Shown: piece by piece, positions 1 through 6,123 of the stretch
Layout of the letters: each line of letters begins with the position of its first letter
How positions within the stretch are numbered: position 1 is the stretch's first letter
Assembly (NCBI GenBank): GCA_031274115.1
Contig: JAISQP010000024.1
Location: 1 to 8,190 of the forward strand
Direction of reading: 5' to 3'
DNA: 8,190 nt
Source of the DNA: Synergistaceae bacterium
Lineage (GTDB): Bacteria > Synergistota > Synergistia > Synergistales > Synergistaceae
Translations under genes and position numbers: made by a program
Notes under the pieces: generated by a model
What the model was told of the DNA's origin: nothing
What the model saw: only the letters and a program-made list of their open reading frames with translations
Database searches by the model: none

Positions 1-1884
1 AGCGGCGGGATCTACAGCGGCATGCCCATATATCTGCTGCTGGGTTCGGAAATGATCGCCCTGTTGCTGAGAGGGAAAGACTTTATCATTATGCTGTCGA
101 TTTATATTGCCATAAACGTGGCTTGTTTTTACGCGCAAAGCGCCGGCTTGATACCCGTAACGCCAATCGCGTCAGAGCGCCTGATTTATGTGGACATCGC
201 CGTGTCCTTTGTCGTTGCCAGCATCCTGATAATTCTTGTGCTGAGATACCATCAACTGGAATATATAGCCGCGCAGCACGCGGCCGAACAGGCTTCCAGA
301 TCGAAGAGCGAGTTTTTGTCGAACATGAGCCACGAGATGCGGACTCCGATGAACGCGATCATCGGGATGGCGTCTATCGGTAAATCGGCGGCCGACACGG
401 AGCGCAAGGACTACGCCTTCGGAAAAATAGAGGAGGCGTCGACGCATCTGCTGGGAGTTATCAACGATATACTCGACATGTCTAAGATCGAGGCAAACAA
501 GCTGGAGCTGTCGTACGCCGAGTTCAGCTTTGAAAAAATGCTCCAGAAGGTGGTTAACGTCATCGGTTTTCGCGTGGAGAAAAAGCAGCAGAATTTTACC
601 GTATATATAGATGAAAATATTCCGCGCAATTTAATAGGAGACGACCAGAGACTGACGCAGGTAATCGCGAACCTGCTCGGCAATGCCGTGAAATTCACGC
701 CCGAGCACGGCGCCGTAATGCTGGACGCGCGTCTGGTCAAAGAGGAAAACGACGTATGCACAATTCAAATCAAGGTAACGGACAACGGGATCGGCATTTC
801 AGAGGCGCAGCAGGCGCGATTGTTCAACGCCTTCCAGCAGGCCGAGAGCAATACGTCGCGGAAATTCGGCGGCACGGGGCTCGGGCTCACGATTTCAAAA
901 CGCATCGTGGAGATGATGGGCGGGAAAATATGGATTGAGTCAGAACTCGATAAGGGCGCCACGTTCGCCTTTACCATACAGGCGAAACGCGGAGAGGCGG
1001 AAAACAGCGGCTTTCTGGATTCCTGCGCGGCCCGGAAAAATATCCGCGTGCTGGTTGTGGATAACACGCCGGAAATCCGGGAATATTTCGGCGGCATCAT
1101 GCAGGGTTTCGGCATTGCCTGCGACGTTGCCGCCTGCGGCGACGAAGCCGTCGCGCTCATCGGGCGCAACGGCCCATACGACATTTGCTTTGTGGATTGG
1201 AAAATACCCGATATGGACGGGTTGGAGCTTTCGCGCCGGATCAAACGGAACGGCGCCGGTGATTCGATTGTCGTCATGATGTTCAGCGTGCAGTGGGATA
1301 ACGCCATAAAGGATGAAGCCCAAAGGGCCGGCGTGGATAAATTTTTGCAAAAGCCGCTGTTCCCGTCAGCTATCGCTGACTGCATAGGCGAGTGCCTCGG
1401 CGTGAACAGCTCCCGGGCTGATGACAGTCAGCTCGGTCAAATGGATTGCTTTGAAGGTTTTTGCGTTTTGCTGGCCGAGGACGTAGAGATCAACCGAGAA
1501 ATTGTGCTGACGCTGCTCGAGCCGACCATGCTTGCCATTGACTGCGCAAAAAATGGCGCCGACGCTCTGTCGCTTTTCTCACAGGACCCGGAGCGATATG
1601 ACATGATCTTCATGGATCTGCAAATGCCGGAGATGGACGGTTACGAGGCGACGCGCCGTATCCGCGCTCTTGACTGCCCCCGCGCGAAAACTGTCCCAAT
1701 TATCGCCATGACGGCCAACGTGTTCCGCGAGGACATCGAAAAATGTCTTGAATCAGGCATGGACGCTCATGTCGGCAAGCCGTTGGATTTGGACGACGTG
1801 CTCGCTAAGCTGCGGGAATACCTGACCGGGAAGAGAGACAACAGCGTTGCTTGCTCGGTTTCGTCGACACCGGAATATAATTAA
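1..1884 (+). CDS. Hybrid sensor histidine kinase with two receiver domains (5' partial)
   Basis: The frame is open to the left edge, so the ATG at 22 is probably internal and the true N-terminus is outside the window. Numbering from that ATG (620 residues): hydrophobic membrane segments at about 3-17, 21-45 and 57-76; a HisKA domain with H-box SNMSHEMRTP and phospho-acceptor His104; a HATPase_c domain with N-box NLLGNAVKF (217-225), G1 DNGIGIS (254-260) and G2 GGTGLGL (283-289). Receiver 1 spans about 341-460 (phospho-Asp392, Ser422, Lys444) and receiver 2 about 479-602 (Glu486/Asp487, phospho-Asp532, Thr564, Lys586). Receiver 1 has Asn348 where the family usually has the second acidic Mg ligand. 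No HPt domain is visible, so phosphotransfer would need a separate HPt protein. The signal sensed is unknown because the sensor part is missing. It lies upstream of tenA on the same strand, but no functional link is evident. Confidence 0.95.
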   Translation, partial: SGGIYSGMPIYLLLGSEMIALLLRGKDFIIMLSIYIAINVACFYAQSAGLIPVTPIASERLIYVDIAVSFVVASILIILVLRYHQLEYIAAQHAAEQASRSKSEFLSNMSHEMRTPMNAIIGMASIGKSAADTERKDYAFGKIEEASTHLLGVINDILDMSKIEANKLELSYAEFSFEKMLQKVVNVIGFRVEKKQQNFTVYIDENIPRNLIGDDQRLTQVIANLLGNAVKFTPEHGAVMLDARLVKEENDVCTIQIKVTDNGIGISEAQQARLFNAFQQAESNTSRKFGGTGLGLTISKRIVEMMGGKIWIESELDKGATFAFTIQAKRGEAENSGFLDSCAARKNIRVLVVDNTPEIREYFGGIMQGFGIACDVAACGDEAVALIGRNGPYDICFVDWKIPDMDGLELSRRIKRNGAGDSIVVMMFSVQWDNAIKDEAQRAGVDKFLQKPLFPSAIADCIGECLGVNSSRADDSQLGQMDCFEGFCVLLAEDVEINREIVLTLLEPTMLAIDCAKNGADALSLFSQDPERYDMIFMDLQMPEMDGYEATRRIRALDCPRAKTVPIIAMTANVFREDIEKCLESGMDAHVGKPLDLDDVLAKLREYLTGKRDNSVACSVSSTPEYN

Positions 1885-1915
1885 CCCTGGCGATTGCCCG
1901 CGACGGCGGGCAGGG
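1885..1915 (+). repeat. Short GC hairpin between kinase and tenA
   Basis: GCCCGC (1896-1901) and GCGGGC (1906-1911) can pair around a GACG loop. An outer CCCTG/CAGGG pair (1885-1889/1911-1915) partly competes with it. No T-run follows, so it is at best a weak terminator or a processing or pausing hairpin in a read-through transcript. Confidence 0.35.
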
Positions 1916-1941
1916 CCTTGACGCTGAGAGGCGGCGTGACT

Positions 1942-2616
1942 ATGTCATTTTCAAGAGGATTGAAGGAGAAGGCGCAAAGGGTATGGGAGGCAGGGTACAG
2001 GCATCCTTTCGTACAGGAGCTGGGGCGCGGCGTTCTGGACAGGGAGAAGTTTAAATTCTACCTCCTGCAGGATTATCGATATCTCTTGTCTTACGCCAAG
2101 GTATTCGCGCTGGGCGTGCTGAAGGCCGACACAGAGGAGCTCATGTCGCGTTTTTCCGCTTCGCAGGACGGCATATTGAACAAAGAGATGGAGCTGCACA
2201 GGGAATACATGCGCTCTTTCGGCGTCTCGCGGGAGGAGATGGCGTCCGTAAAACCGTCGCTCTACAACAGGGCGTATACCGCAAATATGCTGGCGACAGG
2301 ACAGGAAGGCGGCGTGGCCGAACTACTGGCGACGGTCTTCCCCTGCGCCTGGACCTACTACGACTACGCGACGCGCCTCGCCTCGGATTATCGCGACGGG
2401 CTTTCGGAAAACTATTACAAGTCGTGGATCGAGACCTATTCGAGCGATGAATTCTACGAGTCGTTCGGCTGGTTTTTCGACGCTCTGGACGGGATGTGCG
2501 TCAGTAAGTCCAAGGAAGAACTCGAGCGGATAGAGGGTATCTTCGTATCGAGCGTCGAGTTCGAGTATCTCTTCTGGGAGATGTCGTACAATCAGCAGAT
2601 GTCCTATGAAGGCTGA
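1942..2616 (+). CDS. tenA: TenA-family thiaminase II / aminopyrimidine aminohydrolase
   Basis: TenA enzymes hydrolyse aminopyrimidine breakdown products of thiamine, or thiamine itself, to salvage HMP for thiamine synthesis; they are cytoplasmic all-helical proteins. The product is 224 residues, the usual family length. Family residues are visible: Asp44 and Tyr47 in LLQDYRYLL, Tyr112, the catalytic Cys135 in FPCAWTYYD, Tyr139, and a C-terminal FEYLFWEM in which Glu208 matches the conserved second catalytic acid. I chose the ATG at 1942 because GAGAGG (1926-1931) lies 10 nt upstream and the protein then begins with a normal first helix. An in-frame TTG at 1894 would add 16 residues that look like non-coding sequence. 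It follows the kinase gene by 57 nt and could be co-transcribed. No other thiamine gene is in view. The catalytic set appears complete, so I expect an active enzyme; whether it prefers aminopyrimidine or thiamine cannot be told here. Confidence 0.93.
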   Translation: MSFSRGLKEKAQRVWEAGYRHPFVQELGRGVLDREKFKFYLLQDYRYLLSYAKVFALGVLKADTEELMSRFSASQDGILNKEMELHREYMRSFGVSREEMASVKPSLYNRAYTANMLATGQEGGVAELLATVFPCAWTYYDYATRLASDYRDGLSENYYKSWIETYSSDEFYESFGWFFDALDGMCVSKSKEELERIEGIFVSSVEFEYLFWEMSYNQQMSYEG

Positions 2617-2633
2617 TTTATTGTTAGAACCCT

Positions 2634-2675
2634 GCGGCGCCCCGGCTGTGAGGCGGGGGCGCCGCTGTTCGTTTT
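2634..2675 (+). terminator. Rho-independent terminator after tenA
   Basis: GCGGCGCCCC (2634-2643) and GGGGCGCCGC (2656-2665) form a perfect 10-bp GC stem with a 12-nt loop, followed by TGTTCGTTTT. It starts 17 nt after the tenA stop. The opposing - strand gene ends at 2690, so the hairpin may serve both convergent units, but a T-run is present only on the + side. Confidence 0.8.
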
Positions 2676-2689
2676 AAATCGAATCGGTA

Positions 2690-3403
2690 TTACTTCAGGT
2701 CGAACGGCTTGAGGAATTTTTCGGCCTCGAACTTTCTTCCCTTCGCGTCCTCGAGGGGGACTTTATCGTATACCCAGCCCTCGACCTTGGCGGGGTCGAC
2801 TCCGGCGTCAATGAATATCTTCGGGTCGAGTACGAACACGAGGTCCTTGTCATTCTTGCTCATGTCCTTTGCCCATTCAAGGAGCGAGCCGTCCGCCACG
2901 GTGACTCCGTAGTGATCGAGCGCGGCGTGATAGCCGACCGACTCCCTGTCGAGCTTCACTATCTGCTCGAACGACGAGAGGGGCGTAACCTCCCCGTCGT
3001 ATTTGAGCGCCTCTTTCGACAGTTTTTTGCCCACCATCAGCTTGCCCCTGTCCTTCAACATGCCCTTCATATCCATCGGCAGTTTGTCCGGATCCAGCCC
3101 CGCGTTCACGAAAGGCTCAGCGTTGAAGCACAGATACACGTCGAACATGCGCTTGTCGCTCGACTCCTTGCGCCACCAGAAGGCAGCGTCCCCGTCCGGA
3201 TCGGTCAAGACCCAAACGCCGTCGTTTTCGTCAGAAACCGGCGGAAACTCCAGGGCGTCTATCATCGCCTTGAACGACGTTATCGCGGTCTGTCCTACGA
3301 TATCCGTGTTAAAAGCCGCTTCGGAGGTTCCAGCGCCGAACACCGACAATACGCATGTCAACAAAAACGCCATTGTGATTTTACCAGTTATTTTACTCAA
3401 CAT
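2690..3403 (-). CDS. Exported protein of unknown function with internal duplication
   Basis: I do not recognise this 237-residue protein. It begins with a typical Sec signal peptide: basic n-region with Lys4 and Lys8, a hydrophobic stretch at about 11-25, and a likely cleavage near SEA-A (after residue 29 or 30). Cys17 lies inside the hydrophobic core without a convincing lipobox, so a lipoprotein is unlikely. The mature part is hydrophilic, rich in Asp and Lys, with one Cys (92). It appears to contain two related halves: FVNAGLDPDKL (98-108) matches FIDAGVDPAKV (197-207), and Trp77/Lys79/Ser82 match Trp177/Lys179/Ser182, all at an offset of 99-100. The ATG at 3403 is well placed behind AGGGAGG. 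It lies 61 nt downstream of copA on the same strand, so it may be the last gene of the copper operon. No His- or Met-rich copper-binding motif is visible, so a role in metal handling rests on position alone. Confidence 0.85.
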   Translation of the reverse strand: MLSKITGKITMAFLLTCVLSVFGAGTSEAAFNTDIVGQTAITSFKAMIDALEFPPVSDENDGVWVLTDPDGDAAFWWRKESSDKRMFDVYLCFNAEPFVNAGLDPDKLPMDMKGMLKDRGKLMVGKKLSKEALKYDGEVTPLSSFEQIVKLDRESVGYHAALDHYGVTVADGSLLEWAKDMSKNDKDLVFVLDPKIFIDAGVDPAKVEGWVYDKVPLEDAKGRKFEAEKFLKPFDLK

Positions 3404-3410
3404 TAAAATT

Positions 3411-3417
3411 CCTCCCT
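3411..3417 (-). promoter_or_regulatory. Ribosome-binding site of the exported-protein gene
   Basis: On the - strand the sequence reads AGGGAGG, 7 nt before the ATG at 3403. This is a near-ideal Shine-Dalgarno site and fixes the start. Confidence 0.8.
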
Positions 3418-3464
3418 GTAAATTAAGTATTTTTTTATCTGAATCCCTGATAATAAATCCGCCG

Positions 3465-5942
3465 CTAATCGGCGCGGTTTGGCCTGAATCTCCTGAGCCT
3501 GAGGGCGTTTGTCAGGACCGACACCGAACTGAGAGACATGGCCGCCGCCGCCAGTATCGGGTTCAGCAGCGGGCCGCCGAAGAGGTACAGTATCCCGGCG
3601 GCGACAGGTATCCCGGCCGTGTTGTAAGCGAAAGCCCAGAAGAGGTTCTGCTTGATATTGCGAATGGTGCTCCTGCTCAGCGCTATCGCGGTCGGAACGT
3701 CCATGAGGTCGCTTCTCATCAGAACGAGATCGGCCGACTCGATGGCCACGTCCGTTCCGGAGCCTATCGATATTCCGATGTCGGCCTGGACGAGGGCGGG
3801 AGCGTCGTTGATCCCGTCGCCGACCATAGCCACGCGAAGCCCCTCCTCCTGAAGTTTCCTCACCTCGTTCGATTTGTCCTGCGGCATTACCTCCGCCAGC
3901 ACTCTGTCTATTCCGACCTGTCTCGCGATGGCGTTCGCCGTCTTTTTGTTGTCGCCCGTAATCATGGCGACGCTTATTCCCATACCCCTCAAAACTTTGA
4001 CCGCCTCGGCGCTGCTTTGTTTGAGCACGTCGGCCACAGCTATTATGCCCATGAGTTTGTCCCCGAGCGCCACGTACATGGGTGTCTTTCCCTCTTCGGC
4101 CAGGCGGTCCGACTCGCTCTCAAGTTCACCGAGAGAGACGCCGCGCTCCGTCATGAGCTTGCGGTTGCCTATGAAGAAAGAGCCGCCCTCGACCGTGGCC
4201 TCGACGCCGAGACCTGTGAGCGCCTGAAAGTTGTCCACCCCGAGAAATTCTAGTTTCTCGCGCTCAGCGCCCGCCACGATAGCCTCTCCAAGGGGGTGCT
4301 CCGATCCCTTCTCCACCGACGCCGTTATCTGAAGGAGGCGGTTTTGAGTGAGATTCGAATCCACAGCGACCACGACGTCGGTTACCTCGGGTTTCCCCTC
4401 CGTCAGAGTTCCCGTCTTGTCGAACACTATGGCGTTCACCTTGTGAGTCGTCTCCAGAACTTCACCGCCCTTGAAGAGTATTCCGTACTCAGCTCCCTTT
4501 CCGGAGCCGACCATGATCGCCGTCGGAGTGGCGAGCCCGAGGGCGCAGGGACAGGCTATTATCAGTATGGAGATGAAGATCGTGAGCGCGAACCTGGCGT
4601 CCCGCAGAGCCACATACCACGCGACCGCGGCGACGACGGCAAGAACGCAGACGACCGGGACGAAATAGCCGGAGACGATGTCGGCCATCTTCGCGATCGG
4701 CGCCTTCGAGCCCTGGGCGTCCTCCACGAGTTTTATGATCTGCGCGAGAGCGGTATCGCTGCCGATCTTTGTGGCCTCGAAGCGAATGACCCCGTTTTTG
4801 TTGATGGTGGCGGCAAACACCTTGTCCCCGACCTTCTTGTCGAGGGGTATGCTCTCGCCGGTGAGCATGGACTCGTCTATCGCCGAATGCCCGTCCACTA
4901 TCACTCCGTCGACGGGTATTTTCCCGCCGGGCTTGACGAGGATGACGTGTCCGATCTCAACCTCGTCGATGGGTATTTCCAACTCCTTGCCGTCCTGAAT
5001 GATGATCGCCGTCTTCGGGGCGAGTCCCATCAGTTTTTTTATCGCCTCGGAGGTCTTGCCCTTCGACACTGACTCGAGATATTTGCCAAGCAGTATGAGC
5101 GTGATGATGACTCCCGCCGACTCGAAGTACAGCCCCTCGACCGCGCCGAAGTTCCCGACGAGTATCTGGTATGTGGAGTAAAGGCTGTATATGACCGCGG
5201 CCGACGTTCCTATCGCGATGAGAGAATCCATGTTGGGGCTCCTCTGGATGAGCGCCTTGAACCCCACTGTGTAAAACCTGTATCCCGCCGCGATTATCGG
5301 TATCACGAGAGCTATCTGCACTATCGCGTAATTGAGCGGGTACTGCATCGGATAGAGGATCCTCGGAATCGGGACCGGCCACCACCAGATCATGGCGCCC
5401 ATCGCGAGATGTAACAGCGGGATTCCGAATACCGCTGAGACGATAAACTTTATCCTGAGCGTCCGAATCTCCCTCTCCTTGCGCAGACGATCCTCGTCTA
5501 CAGCTCCTTTCTTTTCTATTTCCAGAGGCTGATATCCCGCGCCCGATATCGCGTCCCTTATCTGGGCGAGTTTTATTCTGCCGGGATCGTACACGACCTT
5601 CGCTCTTTCGGTCGCGAAGTTGACGGAGACGCTCAAAACCCCGTCCTTCTTGCCGAGCGTCCTCTCTATGCGCTTTGCGCAGGCCGCGCAGGTCATGCCG
5701 GCGATAGGAATGTTCGCTTCGCTGTTTTTCGTCTCCTCGACCACGCCATAACCTATATTCCTGATGACATCCTGAATCGTGGATAACGGGAGAGCCGCTT
5801 CATCGTACTCGACGGTCAATTTCTCGGTGGCGAAGTTCACCGTCGATTTCACGACCCCGTTTAGCTTGCCCGTCGCCTTTTCGATCCGTTTTGCGCAAGC
5901 GGCGCACGTCATGCCGCTGATCGTAATCGTCTCCCTGCTCAT
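3465..5942 (-). CDS. copA: Copper-exporting P1B-type ATPase CopA
   Basis: This 825-residue protein would pump Cu(I) out of the cytoplasm at the expense of ATP. Two N-terminal HMA domains carry GMTCAAC (Cys13/Cys16 and Cys85/Cys88). The catalytic core has TGES (361-364, actuator domain), the transmembrane metal site CPC (464-466), phosphorylated Asp508 in DKTGTLT, SEHPLG (547-552, P1B nucleotide-binding His549) and GDGIND (708-713). The copper-type signatures YN (773-774) in membrane helix 7 and MxxSS (802-806) in helix 8 point to Cu(I) rather than Zn/Cd. Eight membrane helices are expected at about 163-185, 201-223, 237-258, 268-287, 421-445, 452-475, 763-785 and 788-808. The length is normal for a two-HMA CopA. 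The ATG at 5942 has GGAGGAGG (5960-5953) 10 nt upstream and overlaps the stop of a 24-codon frame as ATGA, suggesting translational coupling. The upstream SafE/cupredoxin gene and the downstream exported protein are likely operon partners. Confidence 0.97.
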   Translation of the reverse strand: MSRETITISGMTCAACAKRIEKATGKLNGVVKSTVNFATEKLTVEYDEAALPLSTIQDVIRNIGYGVVEETKNSEANIPIAGMTCAACAKRIERTLGKKDGVLSVSVNFATERAKVVYDPGRIKLAQIRDAISGAGYQPLEIEKKGAVDEDRLRKEREIRTLRIKFIVSAVFGIPLLHLAMGAMIWWWPVPIPRILYPMQYPLNYAIVQIALVIPIIAAGYRFYTVGFKALIQRSPNMDSLIAIGTSAAVIYSLYSTYQILVGNFGAVEGLYFESAGVIITLILLGKYLESVSKGKTSEAIKKLMGLAPKTAIIIQDGKELEIPIDEVEIGHVILVKPGGKIPVDGVIVDGHSAIDESMLTGESIPLDKKVGDKVFAATINKNGVIRFEATKIGSDTALAQIIKLVEDAQGSKAPIAKMADIVSGYFVPVVCVLAVVAAVAWYVALRDARFALTIFISILIIACPCALGLATPTAIMVGSGKGAEYGILFKGGEVLETTHKVNAIVFDKTGTLTEGKPEVTDVVVAVDSNLTQNRLLQITASVEKGSEHPLGEAIVAGAEREKLEFLGVDNFQALTGLGVEATVEGGSFFIGNRKLMTERGVSLGELESESDRLAEEGKTPMYVALGDKLMGIIAVADVLKQSSAEAVKVLRGMGISVAMITGDNKKTANAIARQVGIDRVLAEVMPQDKSNEVRKLQEEGLRVAMVGDGINDAPALVQADIGISIGSGTDVAIESADLVLMRSDLMDVPTAIALSRSTIRNIKQNLFWAFAYNTAGIPVAAGILYLFGGPLLNPILAAAAMSLSSVSVLTNALRLRRFRPNRAD

Positions 5943-6013
5943 ATCAATACCGCCTCCTCCCCGGCTTTAGCCGGGCAAGCCATTCCGCTTATTTTTATCA
6001 CTTCTCTGTTCAC
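5939..6013 (-). CDS. 24-codon HMA-like leader ORF overlapping copA
   Basis: A GTG at 6013 is preceded 8 nt upstream by AAAGGGGG (6029-6022) and opens a 24-codon frame whose TGA overlaps the copA ATG as ATGA. The peptide begins MNREVIKISGMACPAK. It aligns without gaps with the CopA N-terminus MSRETITISGMTCAAC: 11 of the first 17 residues are identical, including the GMxC metal-binding turn. The second Cys of the motif is replaced by Lys16, and the frame ends where a HMA domain would continue, so it cannot fold as a complete HMA domain. It could be a remnant of a CopZ-like chaperone gene or of a partial duplication of the copA start, or a leader peptide controlling copA translation. Start site and similarity are seen directly; expression and role are inference. 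The conserved reading frame, SD and stop overlap argue against chance. Confidence 0.6.
   Translation of the reverse strand: MNREVIKISGMACPAKAGEEAVLI
5953..5975 (-). promoter_or_regulatory. Hairpin abutting the copA ribosome-binding site
   Basis: On the - strand CCCGGC (5975-5970) and GCCGGG (5965-5960) form a perfect 6-bp stem with a TAAA loop. The last stem base is the first G of the copA Shine-Dalgarno GGAGGAGG (5960-5953). The hairpin lies inside the 24-codon leader frame, directly after its Cys codon (5977-5975). A ribosome translating the leader would melt the stem and deliver itself to the copA start. A regulatory role is inferred, not shown. Confidence 0.5.
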
Positions 6014-6082
6014 TATCGACGCCCCCTTTACGGTAAAATTTTAAGCGATTTACTACGGGAATAGGATGGTCTCTGTATTCGC

Positions 6083-6101
6083 AAATGACACAATGTCGTT
6101 T
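6083..6101. promoter_or_regulatory. Imperfect palindrome, candidate operator upstream of copA
   Basis: AAATGACACAATGTCGTTT consists of GACA-CAA-TGTC with AAA/TTT flanks and one mismatched pair. It sits 70 nt upstream of the leader ORF start in the 110-bp gap after the SafE-like gene. ACA/TGT half-sites recall CopY/BlaI-type operators, but the spacing differs by one base from TACAnnTGTA. No convincing -35/-10 pair was found nearby, apart from a TAAAAT (6043-6038) without a -35. Confidence 0.3.
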
Positions 6102-6104
6102 TAT

Positions 6105-6123
6105 CGGTTCAATCAGCGCTTCC
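6105..6123. repeat. 19-bp direct repeat, copy 1 (after the SafE-fusion stop)
   Basis: CGGTTCAATCAGCGCTTCC matches the copy at 7643-7661 at 18 of 19 positions, in the same orientation. Its last base is immediately next to the stop codon (6126-6124) of the SafE/cupredoxin fusion gene. Confidence 0.75.

Noticed and set aside
1896..1941. CTGAGA (1924-1929) after a hairpin upstream of tenA, suggestive of a TPP riboswitch
   Set aside because: The second conserved half (ACCTGATC and the TAATGCCAGCG-like segment) is missing, and the space before the ATG is too short for a full riboswitch.
2612..2624. GCTGATTTATTGT also found exactly at the window end (8178-8190)
   Set aside because: A single 13-bp match is expected by chance in about 8 kb; extension beyond the right edge cannot be seen.
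3430..3480. CGCCG-ATTAG-CGGCG hairpin across the copA stop codon as a terminator
   Set aside because: The stem is only 5 bp, overlaps coding sequence, and is not directly followed by a T-run; read-through to the exported-protein gene is more likely.
3003..4253. 416-codon open frame on the + strand antisense to copA and the exported-protein gene
   Set aside because: It has no family motifs, lies opposite two well-supported genes, and its low-complexity, basic composition is typical of antisense shadow of GC-biased codons.
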